Positions 1 through 8,524 of a stretch of 64,000 bases of DNA are shown here, piece by piece. Source of the stretch: Candidatus Ruminimicrobiellum bubulum (GTDB taxonomy: Bacteria > Elusimicrobiota > Endomicrobiia > Endomicrobiales > Endomicrobiaceae). The translations under genes were made by a program, and so were the position numbers. A model generated the notes under the pieces. It searched no databases. It worked only from the letters and a program-made list of their open reading frames with translations, and had not been told where the DNA came from. Each line of letters opens with the position of its first letter. The first letter of the stretch is position 1. The DNA lies in NCBI GenBank assembly GCA_017651625.1, contig JAGCCP010000030.1, forward strand, positions 1 through 64,000. The letters are read 5' to 3'.

Positions 1-159
1 ATGGAAGAAAATTTGTATTTTTTGCTTTGCAAAAAATCTAAATTATTATCAAAAATCGCGAAGTGATTTTTACAGAATAGCATCCAATCTTCCAATCATC
101 CAATCTTCAAACCTTCTAAAAATTTATATACTAAAATTTTAAGGAGCAAAATAAATAAT
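1..159. repeat. Intergenic repeats upstream of dapL
   Basis: No gene is seen here. A mini-hairpin with a GAA triloop lies at about 51-71 (AAAAATCGC, GAA, GTGATTTTT). An inverted repeat around TTTGC/GCAAA lies at about 17-36. A CT-rich octamer tandem (TCCAATCT/TCCAATCA units) lies at about 81-117. The same kinds of repeat recur between genes across the window. The last 20 bases carry AAGGAG, the probable ribosome-binding site of dapL, with a rather long spacing of about 13 bases. Confidence 0.7.
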
Positions 160-1329
160 ATGAAGATAACAACAAACAATAAGCTTAGCAAATTACCACC
201 TTATCTTTTTATAGAAATAGACAGAAAGAAAAAAGAAGCTATAGACAGAGGTGCAGATATAATATCGCTGGGAGTTGGTGATCCTGATATGCCTACTCCA
301 GAACATATTGTAATGGCAGGACAACTTGCTCTTTCAAAACCGCAAAACCATCAATATCCGTTCGGTGCAGGTATGCTTTCTTTTAGAAAGGCTGTTGCCG
401 GTTGGTATAAAAAAAGATTTAATGTAGATTTAGATCCTAATAATGAAGTTTGTGCTTTGATAGGTTCAAAAGAAGGTATAGGTCACATGCATTTGGCATT
501 TGTTAACCCCGGTGATGTAGTTTTAATTCCCGAGCCGGGATATCCCGTTTATAACACAGGAACAATATTTACCGATGGTGAACCCTATTTTATGCCTTTG
601 CTTGGAAAAAACGGCTTTTTACCCGATTTAGACGCAATTCCTGAAGATGTTGCTAAAAAAGCAAAGATAATATTTGTTAATTATCCTAACAACCCTACGG
701 CAGCAATTGCACCTAAAGAATTTTATGTTAAACTTATACAGTTTGCTAAGAAATATAACATTATAGTTGCTCACGACAGTGCATATTCCGAAATTTATTA
801 TGATGATAATGAAAAACCTATGAGTTTTTTAGAAGTTGAAGGAGCAAAAGAAGTAGGAGTAGAATTTCATTCATTATCAAAAACTTATAATATGACAGGA
901 TGGAGATTAGGTTGGGTTTGCGGTAACAAAGATATTGTTGCAGCAATAGCAAGAGTAAAAGATAATTATGATTCCGGAGTTTTTCAAGCAGTACAAGAAG
1001 CGGGAATTACGGCATTAACAAGTTCTCAGGAATGCGTGGAAGATATGAGAACGATATATAAGGCAAGAAGAGATGCTTTGTGTGACGGATTAAATGCGCT
1101 TGGTTGGAACGTAACAAAGCCGAAAGCATCGTTTTATGTTTGGGCAAAAGTTCCGAAAGGATATAAATCTTCCGAAGTAGTTGCAAAACTTTTGGATGAA
1201 TGCGCAATAGTTTGTACACCGGGTAACGGTATGGGAAAAAGCGGTGAAGGATATGTCAGGTTTGCATTGACGGTACCGGTTCCGAGAATAAAAGAAGCTT
1301 TGGAGAGAATAAAAAATTGCAAATTTTAG
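160..1329 (+). CDS. dapL: LL-diaminopimelate aminotransferase
   Basis: Fold-type I PLP aminotransferase of 389 residues. It most likely converts tetrahydrodipicolinate plus glutamate to LL-diaminopimelate in one step for lysine and peptidoglycan synthesis. Visible motifs are NNPT (177-180), the cofactor aspartate in AHDSAYSE (about 206), the PLP lysine in SLSKTYNMTGWRLG (K241) and the arginine of GWRLGW. Length and the 'GVGDPDMPTPEHI' start match the DapL/DapL-like branch rather than aspartate aminotransferase, but that family is hard to split by eye. It is flanked by CT-rich octamer repeats upstream and GA-rich ones downstream, forming an inverted pair around the gene. The neighbouring glnA and glutamate synthase supply its amino donor. 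Confidence 0.85.
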   Translation: MKITTNNKLSKLPPYLFIEIDRKKKEAIDRGADIISLGVGDPDMPTPEHIVMAGQLALSKPQNHQYPFGAGMLSFRKAVAGWYKKRFNVDLDPNNEVCALIGSKEGIGHMHLAFVNPGDVVLIPEPGYPVYNTGTIFTDGEPYFMPLLGKNGFLPDLDAIPEDVAKKAKIIFVNYPNNPTAAIAPKEFYVKLIQFAKKYNIIVAHDSAYSEIYYDDNEKPMSFLEVEGAKEVGVEFHSLSKTYNMTGWRLGWVCGNKDIVAAIARVKDNYDSGVFQAVQEAGITALTSSQECVEDMRTIYKARRDALCDGLNALGWNVTKPKASFYVWAKVPKGYKSSEVVAKLLDECAIVCTPGNGMGKSGEGYVRFALTVPVPRIKEALERIKNCKF

Positions 1330-1364
1330 AAGATTGGAAAATTAGAAGATTAGAAGAATAGAAG
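1326..1364. repeat. GA-rich octamer tandem repeat
   Basis: Units of the form GATTRGAA repeat with period about 8 directly after the dapL stop. They are the reverse complement of the CT-rich array at about 81-117, so dapL sits between inverted arms. Confidence 0.7.
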
Positions 1365-1392
1365 TAAAACCGTAAAACTAAATAGGAATTAA

Positions 1393-1436
1393 GCAAAGGC
1401 GCTTAAAGAATTAAATTCTTTAAGTGCCTTTTTTTA
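1393..1436 (+). promoter_or_regulatory. GCAAAGG leader hairpin/terminator before glnA
   Basis: GCAAAGG (1393-1399) opens a 15-bp stem (1396-1410 with 1416-1430, one G-U pair) with loop TTAAA, followed by a T-tract. It has the form of an intrinsic terminator inside the glnA leader, about 45 bases before the start codon. The same design recurs three times before amtB and once before the ANTAR gene. I infer it is a regulated terminator, although it could also end dapL transcription. The canonical two-hairpin ANTAR site with A1/G4 hexaloops is not evident. Confidence 0.75.
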
Positions 1437-1480
1437 TACTGAAACAATTAAGAAAAAATAAATAATAGGAGGAAGTAAAA

Positions 1481-2809
1481 ATGGGTTACACAAAACAAGA
1501 CATTATCAAAATTGTTAAGGAACAGGATGTACAATTTATCAGGTTGCAGTTTACCGATATTTTCGGTCAATTGAAAAATGTTGCAATAACGGCAAGCCAA
1601 ATAGAAAAAGCATTGGACAACAAATGTATGCTTGACGGTTCTTCGATTGAAGGTTTTACAAGAATTGAAGAAAGTGATATGTATCTTTATCCGGATCCCG
1701 ACACATTTGTAATTTTCCCTTGGAGACCGCAAACCGGTAAAGTTGCAAGATTAATCTGCGACATTTATAAGCCCGACGGAAAACCTTTTGAAGGTTGTCC
1801 GAGAAATATTTTAAAAAGGAATTTAAAAGCAGCAGCAAAATTAGGATACACTTTTAATGTCGGCCCGGAACTGGAATTCTTCTTGTTCCATACCGACGAA
1901 AAAGGTAAACCTACAACAGTAACACACGATGATGCGGGATACTTTGATTTAGCACCTATAGATTTAGGTGAAAGTGTAAGAAGAGATATGTGTTTAACTC
2001 TTGAACAAATGGGATTTGAAATTGAAGCATCTCACCATGAAGTTGCAAGAGGACAACACGAAATTGATTTTAAATATGCGGAAGCTTTGAAAACTGCAGA
2101 TAATATCAACACATTTAAATTGGTAGCAAAAACAATTGCACAGAAACACGGACTTCATGCAACATTTATGCCAAAACCTATTTTCGGTATAAACGGTTCG
2201 GGTATGCATACAAATCAATCTTTATTTAAAGACGGCAAAAATGCATTTTATGATCCGAAAGATTCAATTGGTCTTTCAAAAACAGCATACAGTTATATTG
2301 CAGGTATAATGAAACATATAAAATCAATGGCAGCAATATCCAATCCGTTAGTAAATTCTTATAAGAGATTAGTTCCGGGCTATGAAGCACCTGTATACAT
2401 TGCATGGTCTGCAAGTAACAGAAGTCCGTTGATAAGAATCCCTGCTGCAAGAGGAGCATCAACAAGAATAGAATTAAGATGTCCGGATCCGGCAGCAAAT
2501 CCGTATTTCTTACTTTCCGCATGCTTGGCTGCAGGTCTTGACGGAATAAAGAATAAACTTAAAGTAAAACATTCTACAGACAAGAACATATTCAAGATGT
2601 CAAAAGAAGAAAGAGATGCTGCAGGAATAGAAAATTTACCGCACAATTTAATTAATGCGGTAAGAGCAATGCAAAAGAGTGATTTGATGAAACAAACTTT
2701 AGGTGAATATTCGTTTAACCTTTATACACAGGCAAAAACAGAAGAATGGGATAATTACAGAACGAAAGTTCATCAGTGGGAAATAGATCAGTATTTGGTA
2801 AATTATTAA
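1481..2809 (+). CDS. glnA: Glutamine synthetase, type I
   Basis: ATP-dependent ligation of ammonium to glutamate; the entry enzyme of nitrogen assimilation, working as a cytoplasmic dodecamer in this family. At 442 residues it has the length of the GSI-alpha class. Visible blocks include [10 protein letters not shown] near residue 50, the metal-site [10 protein letters not shown] near 125, [12 protein letters not shown] near 185, [10 protein letters not shown] near 240 and the RSPLIRIP and [14 protein letters not shown] blocks. I do not see the NLYDLP adenylylation motif of GSI-beta enzymes, so control is more likely by transcription and feedback. A strong AGGAGGAAG ribosome-binding site precedes the ATG. 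The leader carries the GCAAAGG hairpin, linking it to the ANTAR regulator. Confidence 0.97.
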   Translation: MGYTKQDIIKIVKEQDVQFIRLQFTDIFGQLKNVAITASQIEKALDNKCMLDGSSIEGFTRIEESDMYLYPDPDTFVIFPWRPQTGKVARLICDIYKPDGKPFEGCPRNILKRNLKAAAKLGYTFNVGPELEFFLFHTDEKGKPTTVTHDDAGYFDLAPIDLGESVRRDMCLTLEQMGFEIEASHHEVARGQHEIDFKYAEALKTADNINTFKLVAKTIAQKHGLHATFMPKPIFGINGSGMHTNQSLFKDGKNAFYDPKDSIGLSKTAYSYIAGIMKHIKSMAAISNPLVNSYKRLVPGYEAPVYIAWSASNRSPLIRIPAARGASTRIELRCPDPAANPYFLLSACLAAGLDGIKNKLKVKHSTDKNIFKMSKEERDAAGIENLPHNLINAVRAMQKSDLMKQTLGEYSFNLYTQAKTEEWDNYRTKVHQWEIDQYLVNY

Positions 2810-2810
2810 T

Positions 2811-2848
2811 TTTTGCGAAGCAAAATACAACAAATCGCAAAGCGATTT
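2811..2848. repeat. Two mini-hairpins with GAA and AAA triloops
   Basis: TTTTGC-GAA-GCAAAA (2811-2825) and AAATCGC-AAA-GCGATTT (2832-2848) lie directly after glnA. The first tip is the GCGAAGC heptamer, known in DNA biochemistry as an unusually stable minihairpin. Related tips occur at many other intergenic sites in this window. Confidence 0.7.
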
Positions 2849-2852
2849 CCAA

Positions 2853-2961
2853 GACTGAAAGATTTTAAACGAGACAAAGAGTTTTCGAGCCGAAGTGTAT
2901 AAAGTTGGTGAAACATACATGAGGTTCGAAAACTCAAAGTCGCAGTAAAAAGATTTCGGTC
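2853..2961 (+). repeat. GTGTAC-head hairpin element, copy 1
   Basis: Long imperfect inverted repeat: outer GACTGAAA/TTTCGGTC, inner 13-bp stem 2879-2891 with 2923-2935, and a head GTGTAT...ATACA. It belongs to a seven-copy family with different stems and a similar head. It ends about 25 bases before the start of the glutamate synthase amidotransferase gene. Confidence 0.75.
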
Positions 2962-2985
2962 GTCATAGGTAGCAAAGGAGCGAAC

Positions 2986-4071
2986 ATGAAAGAAGGTCAA
3001 GTAAGAATACCGGCGGGATGTGCCATAAGCGGTATCATAGATAAAAAAGGTAACAGATTTAACGGAACCGATATTATAAAATCCATTGCATTGATGCACG
3101 AGAGATCTAACGGACTTGGCGGCGGATTTGCAGGATACGGAATATATCCTCAATATAAAGATTTTTTCGCTTTACACATTTTTTATGATAATAATCAAAT
3201 AAAAGCTAAAACGGAAGAATTTTTAAACGAGCACTTTGAAATAGAAAGTGCGGGAAATATTCCGACAAGAAAAGTTCCGTCAATAAAAAACAAACCTTTA
3301 ATATGGAGATATTTCGTTTTGCCCAGAATTTATAAAGTCAGAAACTTAAATATGGACGAAGACGAATTTACCGCCAGATGTGTAATAAGAATAAATAAAG
3401 AATTCGGCGGTGCTTACGTTTTTTCAAGCGGTAAAAATATGGGTGCATTTAAAGGTGTAGGTTACCCGGAAGATATAGGGAACTTTTATATGCTTGAAAA
3501 TTATGAAGGTTACATTTGGACAGCCCACGGAAGATTTCCTACGAACACTCCCGGATGGTGGGGAGGAGCACATCCTTTTACTATGCTTGACTGGTCTATA
3601 GTTCATAACGGAGAAATTTCTTCTTATGATGCCAACAGAAGATTTGTTGAAATGTTCGGATACAATTGTTCCTTACAAACTGATACTGAAGTAATAACTT
3701 ATCTTTTGGATTTGTTGGTAAGGAAACACAAACTTCCTATGGAAAAAGCATTACAGGTGTTGGTAGCACCTTTTTGGAAAGATATTGAAAATGAAAATCC
3801 TAAAAAAGCACAAGAGTTAAAAGCATTAAGAACGGTATATTCTTCCGCTCTTATAAACGGTCCTTTTTCTATCCTTATAGGATACGAAGACGGACTTATA
3901 GCTTTAAACGACAGAATAAAATTAAGATCAATGGTAAGTGCAACTAAAGGAAGTAAAGTATATTTTGCAAGTGAAGAAAGTGCAATAAGAGTAATTTGCC
4001 CGGAACCTGAAAACATTTATCATCCGAAAGGCGGAGAACCGGTAATCGTTAAGTTGGAGGCAAGACAATGA
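2986..4071 (+). CDS. Glutamate synthase, class II amidotransferase subunit (archaeal-type)
   Basis: Class II glutamine amidotransferase domain as a separate 361-residue protein. It should hydrolyse glutamine and hand ammonia to the FMN synthase subunit encoded next. Seen: RIPAGCAISG with the candidate nucleophile Cys12; 'MHERSNGLGGGFAGYG', 'TAHGRFPTNTPGWWGGAHPF', and the 'HNGEISSY' and 'DTEVITYLLD' blocks of the Ntn-hydrolase fold. The cysteine is at position 12, so an 11-residue propeptide must be removed, as known for some PurF enzymes. The ATG follows AAAGGAG at good distance. It overlaps the next gene by four bases (ATGA), indicating translational coupling. Split subunits of this kind are typical of archaea, Thermotoga and several anaerobes. 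Confidence 0.88.
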   Translation: MKEGQVRIPAGCAISGIIDKKGNRFNGTDIIKSIALMHERSNGLGGGFAGYGIYPQYKDFFALHIFYDNNQIKAKTEEFLNEHFEIESAGNIPTRKVPSIKNKPLIWRYFVLPRIYKVRNLNMDEDEFTARCVIRINKEFGGAYVFSSGKNMGAFKGVGYPEDIGNFYMLENYEGYIWTAHGRFPTNTPGWWGGAHPFTMLDWSIVHNGEISSYDANRRFVEMFGYNCSLQTDTEVITYLLDLLVRKHKLPMEKALQVLVAPFWKDIENENPKKAQELKALRTVYSSALINGPFSILIGYEDGLIALNDRIKLRSMVSATKGSKVYFASEESAIRVICPEPENIYHPKGGEPVIVKLEARQ

Positions 4072-5573
4072 GTTTAAATTTAGTATCGGACAGATTTGAA
4101 GTTTTAAGAGATAATACAAAATGTATCAGGTGCAAAGTTTGTGTAAAACAATGTTCCAACGAAGTTCATATATTTGATGAAGAAGATAATATTGTTTTGT
4201 CTGAAGATTCAAAATGTGTATGTTGTCACAGATGTGTTGCTATGTGCCCGACAAAAGCAATTAAAATAAGAAAAAACACTTTAGAATTTAAAGAAAATGC
4301 TAACTGGACAGGTACTGCAATAGACGAAATTTACAGACAGGCACAAACGGGCGGTATGCTTTTATCCAGTATGGGAAATCCTAAACCGTTTCCTATTTAT
4401 TGGGACAAAATACTGTTAAATGCAAGTCAGGTAACAAATCCTTCTATAGATCCTTTAAGAGAACCTATGGAAACGAAAGTTATGATAGGCAGAAAACCCG
4501 ACAAAATAGAATATGATAAAAACGGTAATATGTTGACGAAAATTCCGCCGCAGATAGAATTAAATATGCCTATAATGTTTTCTGCTATGAGTTACGGTTC
4601 AATATCAAAAAATGCTCATGAAGCGCTTGCAAGAGCCGCAGAAAAGTTGGGAATACTTTACAATACCGGTGAAGGTGGTTTACATAAAGATTTTTATAAA
4701 TACGGTAAAAACACCACAGTTCAAGTTGCTTCGGGAAGATTCGGTGTTCATTTGGATTATTTGAATGCCGGAGCAGCAATAGAAATTAAAATAGGTCAAG
4801 GTGCAAAACCGGGTATAGGAGGCCATTTGCCCGGAATAAAAGTCGGCCCGGACGTTTCGGCAACAAGAATGATACCGGAAGGTTCTGATGCAATTTCTCC
4901 TGCACCGCACCACGATATATATTCGATAGAAGATTTAAGACAATTAATTTTCTCTTTAAAAGAAAGTACAAATTATACAAAACCTGTTTTTGTTAAAATC
5001 GCAGCAGTTCATAATGTTTCCGCAATTGCTTCAGGTATTGCAAGAGCAGGAGCGGATGCTATTGTTATAGACGGTTTCAGGGGCGGAACCGGAGCGGCAC
5101 CTACCAGAGTTAGAGATAATGTAGGAATACCTATAGAACTTGCTTTAGCAAGTGTAGATCAAAGATTAAGAGACGAAGGAATAAGAAATCATATTTCTGT
5201 TATTTGTGCGGGTTCTATAAGAAACAGTGCAGATATAGTAAAAGCAATTGCTTTAGGTGCGGATGCCGTATATATCGCATCGGCAGCTTTAATTGCTATG
5301 GGATGCCATATGTGTCAAAGTTGTTCTACAGGAAAATGTAATTGGGGAATAGCAACACAAAATCCGGAACTTGTAAAGAGATTGAATCCCGATATTGCTT
5401 ACGAAAGATTAATAAACTTGCTTACTGCATGGAATAACGAAATAAAAGAAATGTTAGGCGGAATGGGAATAAATGCAATAGACAGTTTAAGAGGTAACAG
5501 GTTAATGTTGAGAGGAGTAGGTCTTAACCTTAAAGAATTGGAAATCCTCGGAATAAAACATGCGGGAGAATAA
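4068..5573 (+). CDS. Glutamate synthase, FMN/Fe-S synthase subunit (archaeal-type)
   Basis: Central synthase domain, 501 residues, making glutamate from 2-oxoglutarate and ammonia with reduced FMN. The N-terminal 75 residues carry two ferredoxin-type 4Fe-4S motifs (CIRCKVCVKQC and CVCCHRCVAMCP). The TIM-barrel follows, with 'SAMSYGSISKNAHEALARAA', 'NTGEGG', 'IGQGAKPGIGGHLPG', 'DGFRGGTGAAP' and the C-terminal cysteine cluster CHMCQSCSTGKC that in this family binds a 3Fe-4S centre. It is coupled to the amidotransferase by a 4-base overlap and followed eight bases later by a polyferredoxin. The extra ferredoxin domain suggests electrons can arrive from ferredoxin as well as from the oxidoreductase downstream. 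Confidence 0.93.
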   Translation: MSLNLVSDRFEVLRDNTKCIRCKVCVKQCSNEVHIFDEEDNIVLSEDSKCVCCHRCVAMCPTKAIKIRKNTLEFKENANWTGTAIDEIYRQAQTGGMLLSSMGNPKPFPIYWDKILLNASQVTNPSIDPLREPMETKVMIGRKPDKIEYDKNGNMLTKIPPQIELNMPIMFSAMSYGSISKNAHEALARAAEKLGILYNTGEGGLHKDFYKYGKNTTVQVASGRFGVHLDYLNAGAAIEIKIGQGAKPGIGGHLPGIKVGPDVSATRMIPEGSDAISPAPHHDIYSIEDLRQLIFSLKESTNYTKPVFVKIAAVHNVSAIASGIARAGADAIVIDGFRGGTGAAPTRVRDNVGIPIELALASVDQRLRDEGIRNHISVICAGSIRNSADIVKAIALGADAVYIASAALIAMGCHMCQSCSTGKCNWGIATQNPELVKRLNPDIAYERLINLLTAWNNEIKEMLGGMGINAIDSLRGNRLMLRGVGLNLKELEILGIKHAGE

Positions 5574-5581
5574 AAAATAAA

Positions 5582-6037
5582 ATGAAAAAAGTTTATGCTT
5601 TTGAAAAAAATTGTTTGGGGTGTGGGTTATGTGAAGTTTATTGCAGAACCGCACATTCAAAATCAAAAGATATCATAAAAACATACAAGAAAGAAAATGT
5701 TGATTCTGCGATTACGATTGAAGAGATAGAAAAGAACGGAGTAAAAACTTTTTTTGCTCTTCAATGCAGACATTGTGTAGAACCGAAATGTGTTCAGGCT
5801 TGTATTTCCGGTGCAATGTATAAAGATGAAAACGGTATAGTTAGAAACATAAAAGAAAAATGTGTGGGATGTCAGTCTTGTATAATGGCCTGTCCGTTCG
5901 GTGCAATAAAGATGTCCGTATCCGGAACAGTTATTTCAAAATGTGATTTATGCACGGAAAACGGGGATGAACCGGCCTGTGCAAAAAATTGTCCTAACGG
6001 TGCTTTAAAATTTATGGATTTGGAAGAAGATAAGTAA
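5582..6037 (+). CDS. Four-cluster ferredoxin-like subunit of the glutamate synthase cluster
   Basis: 151-residue cytoplasmic iron-sulfur protein of the HycB/DmsB-like dicluster type. Four cysteine groups are visible: CLGCGLCEVYC (about 11-21), CRHCVEPKCVQAC (about 61-73), CVGCQSCIMACP (about 94-105) and CDLCTENGDEPACAKNCP (about 118-135). That is enough for four 4Fe-4S clusters. It sits between the FMN synthase and an FAD/NAD oxidoreductase, so it most likely wires electrons between them. It has no signal peptide, so a periplasmic role is unlikely. Confidence 0.85.
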   Translation: MKKVYAFEKNCLGCGLCEVYCRTAHSKSKDIIKTYKKENVDSAITIEEIEKNGVKTFFALQCRHCVEPKCVQACISGAMYKDENGIVRNIKEKCVGCQSCIMACPFGAIKMSVSGTVISKCDLCTENGDEPACAKNCPNGALKFMDLEEDK

Positions 6038-6112
6038 GTTGAACGGTTGAAAGGTTTAAAAGTTGAAAAGTTATAAGTTTTTTGACATAAAAATTCGTAG
6101 TTGTCGTTAAGA

Positions 6113-6217
6113 GACCTTAAGATTTAAAACGAAACGAAGTATTTGCCGACTGTAGTGTACGGAAGTGTGTGTACATGAAGGAGGCAAATACAAAGTTGCA
6201 GTTTAAATATTAATGTC
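6113..6217 (+). repeat. GTGTAC-head hairpin element, copy 2
   Basis: Outer arms GACCTTAAGATTTAAAAC / GTTTAAATATTAATGTC, inner stem GTATTTGCC (6139-6147) with GGCAAATAC (6183-6191), and head GTGTAC...GTACA. It lies 16 bases before the downstream start codon. It is preceded at 6038-6080 by a different period-8 tandem of GTTGAAAG-like units. Confidence 0.75.
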
Positions 6218-6233
6218 GATATAGGAGTAGTAA

Positions 6234-7484
6234 ATGAATTATGTAATAATCGGGAATAGTTGTGCTGGAACAAGTTGTGCTGCCGAAATCAGAAACACAG
6301 ACAAGAAAGGTAATATAACAATATTGTCGGAAGAAAACTTTCCTGCTTACGGAAGACCGTTGATTTCTTATTTCCTGCAGGGAAAACAGACATTGGAAAC
6401 AATAAAATATAAGAAAGAAGATTTTTATGTAAAAAATAAAATAACGGTTAAATTAAATTCTAAAGTACAAAGTATAAACACAACAAAGAAAGAAGTTGTT
6501 TGTGTAAACAAAGAAACTTATAAATACGATAAACTTCTTATTGCGACGGGAAGTGTTCCTTTTGTTCCACCCGTAAACGGAATAGAAAAACATAAAAATG
6601 TTTATACTTTTTTAAATATTGAATCTGTTCGAAATATACAAAAAGTTGTTAATAAAAATTCAGATGTGGTTATTATCGGTGCAGGGTTGATAGGTTTAAA
6701 AGCCGCGGAAGCATTGGCGGAACAAGTTAAATCCGTTAAAGTTTGCGATATGGCAGACAGAGTTATGGCTTCAGTATTGGATAAAAATACAGCTGCCATT
6801 ATTCAAAATCATATCGAAAAGCATAATGTTACTTTTTATCTTTCGAATACTGCAAAAGAAGTTAAAGAAAATTCGGTAATACTTGCCGACGGAACAGAAT
6901 TAAATTGCGATATTTTGATAATGGCGGTAGGTGTAAGGCCTAATATTTCTATTGCAAAAGATATAAACATAAAAATAAACAGAGGTATTGTTGTTGATAA
7001 ATATATGCAAACATCGGTAAAAGATATTTATGCTGCAGGTGACTGTGTGGAAAGTTTTGATGTTTTATCCGAACAAAACAAGATTCTTGCATTATGGCCG
7101 AATGCTTTTGTTCAAGGTAAACTTGCCGGTTCCAATATGGCAGGAGTAACAAAAGAATTTAGCGGAGCTTTTCCATTAAATGCTATCGGCTTTTTCGGAT
7201 TGCATTTAATTTCTGCGGGAATTGTTGATACAAAACAAGACGGATACAAAGTTTTTATTCAAAAAGATGATAATAAAAATTTACTGAAAAAACTTGTAAT
7301 AAAAGATGATAAGCTTGAAGGATTTGTTCTTATAAATACAAACGAAAGAGCGGGGATATATACTTCTTTAATTAACGATAAAACACTTTTAAGCAGTTTA
7401 AATTACGATATAACAAAACAAAATATAGGATTAAATGTATTTTCTAAAGATATAAGACAAAACAAGATATTCGGAGGCAATTAA
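6234..7484 (+). CDS. FAD/NAD(P)-dependent oxidoreductase of the glutamate synthase cluster
   Basis: 416-residue pyridine nucleotide-disulfide family flavoprotein of the NADH-oxidase/rubredoxin-reductase class. Seen: N-terminal FAD Rossmann start 'MNYVIIGNSCAGTSCAAEIR', 'ILSEENFPAYGRPLISYFL', the 'LLIATGSVPFVPP' ATG motif, a second dinucleotide site 'DVVIIGAGLIGLKAAEAL' near residue 145 and the C-terminal FAD motif 'DIYAAGDCVE'. Placed between the ferredoxin and the GXGXG subunit, it is the probable NAD(P)H input for glutamate synthase. It is not the usual GltD (beta-subunit) type with its fused N-terminal Fe-S domain; the separate ferredoxin seems to fill that role. It is followed one base later by the next gene. 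Confidence 0.85.
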   Translation: MNYVIIGNSCAGTSCAAEIRNTDKKGNITILSEENFPAYGRPLISYFLQGKQTLETIKYKKEDFYVKNKITVKLNSKVQSINTTKKEVVCVNKETYKYDKLLIATGSVPFVPPVNGIEKHKNVYTFLNIESVRNIQKVVNKNSDVVIIGAGLIGLKAAEALAEQVKSVKVCDMADRVMASVLDKNTAAIIQNHIEKHNVTFYLSNTAKEVKENSVILADGTELNCDILIMAVGVRPNISIAKDINIKINRGIVVDKYMQTSVKDIYAAGDCVESFDVLSEQNKILALWPNAFVQGKLAGSNMAGVTKEFSGAFPLNAIGFFGLHLISAGIVDTKQDGYKVFIQKDDNKNLLKKLVIKDDKLEGFVLINTNERAGIYTSLINDKTLLSSLNYDITKQNIGLNVFSKDIRQNKIFGGN

Positions 7485-7485
7485 A

Positions 7486-8226
7486 ATGAAACAAATAGAT
7501 ATCGAAGTTAATAATAAGTTAGCAGAAGATTTGAATAAAGAAATAAGACAATTTGCTTTAAATTACGACAAAATAAATCTTCACGGCGTATGCGGACAAA
7601 GATATATCGGGTGCGGAATAGATCACGATATTAAAATAAATATAGAAGGTGTTCCCGGTAATGATTTGGGTGCATATATGGCAGGACCTGAACTCGAAGT
7701 GTTTTCCAATGCTCAAGATGCTATCGGTAACACAATGAATAAAGGAAGAATTATTGTGCACGGCAGTTGTGGAGATACTACCGGTTATGCCATGAGAGGC
7801 GGGGAAATTTTTGTTAAGGACAGTGTAGGTTACAGAGTAGGTATTCATATGAAAGAATATCTCGATATGAAACCTGTAATAGTTATAGGCTCTTCCGCAG
7901 GTGATTTTTTAGGCGAATATATGGCAGGAGGAATAATAATTTTGCTCGGTATAGGAGTTACAAAAGCGGAAAACTTAACGGGAAAATATCTCGGTACCGG
8001 AATGCATGGCGGAGTAATGTATATTAACGGTTCAATACCTAAAAAGAATATGGGAAAAGAAATAAAGAAAGTTGAAATGACAGATGAAGATAAAAAGATT
8101 CTTAATAAGTATATCAAACAATATAAGAAATATTTTGATTATATGAAAGCAATAAATATTGATAATTTTTCGAAGTACGTTGCTGCGGATAAGAATCCGT
8201 ACCATTTACTTTATACAAAGAATTAA
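7486..8226 (+). CDS. Glutamate synthase GXGXG subunit
   Basis: 246-residue stand-alone version of the C-terminal beta-helix (GXGXG) domain of large glutamate synthase. Repeated glycine-rich turns such as 'NDLGAYMAG', 'GRIIVHGSCGDTTGYAMRGG', 'GDFLGEYMAGGIIILLG' and 'GKYLGTGMHGGVMYING' mark the domain. In complete GltB this domain is structural and helps hold the ammonia tunnel. It is the last gene of the five-gene set, one base after the flavoprotein. Together the set covers amidotransferase, FMN synthase and GXGXG as three separate chains. Confidence 0.9.
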   Translation: MKQIDIEVNNKLAEDLNKEIRQFALNYDKINLHGVCGQRYIGCGIDHDIKINIEGVPGNDLGAYMAGPELEVFSNAQDAIGNTMNKGRIIVHGSCGDTTGYAMRGGEIFVKDSVGYRVGIHMKEYLDMKPVIVIGSSAGDFLGEYMAGGIIILLGIGVTKAENLTGKYLGTGMHGGVMYINGSIPKKNMGKEIKKVEMTDEDKKILNKYIKQYKKYFDYMKAINIDNFSKYVAADKNPYHLLYTKN

Positions 8227-8340
8227 CAAATTTTATTTGTTAATTCTGAAGTATAGAAGTATGGATGCATAGAGGTATAGAAAAAACTTTGAAATCCTTT
8301 GAAAGTTAACAATGACAAAAATGTAGTTTTTATATGTAAC

Positions 8341-8360
8341 AAAAATCGCAAAGCGATTTT
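8341..8360. repeat. Mini-hairpin with AAA triloop
   Basis: AAAAATCGC-AAA-GCGATTTT, identical in plan to copies at 2832 and 41047. The 8227-8340 stretch before it holds period-8 GAAGTATA-like units (about 8249-8280) and no gene. Confidence 0.65.
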
Positions 8361-8379
8361 CACCTCTTAGTTGTTAAAA

Positions 8380-8497
8380 GGTTGAAAGATTTGTTAGTGA
8401 AACGAAGAATTTTAAAGTCGCAGTGTACAAATGTGGTAGCGAAGCGATATGGTACATAAGACTTGAAAATTCAAAGTTGAACTAAAATATTTCGACC
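8380..8497 (+). repeat. GTGTAC-head hairpin element, copy 3
   Basis: Outer arms GGTTGAAAGATTT / AAATATTTCGACC, inner stem 8407-8419 with 8460-8472 (one mismatch), and head GTGTAC...GTACA with an inserted GGTAGCGAAGCGAT also present in copy 7. It lies about 27 bases before purF. Confidence 0.75.
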
Positions 8498-8524
8498 GCC
8501 ATAAGTTTTTTAAGGAGAGTTGAT

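Noticed and set aside
1-66. 21-codon frame at the left edge starting ATG
   Set aside because: It runs through the repeat hairpins and lacks a visible ribosome-binding site; no evidence of a peptide.
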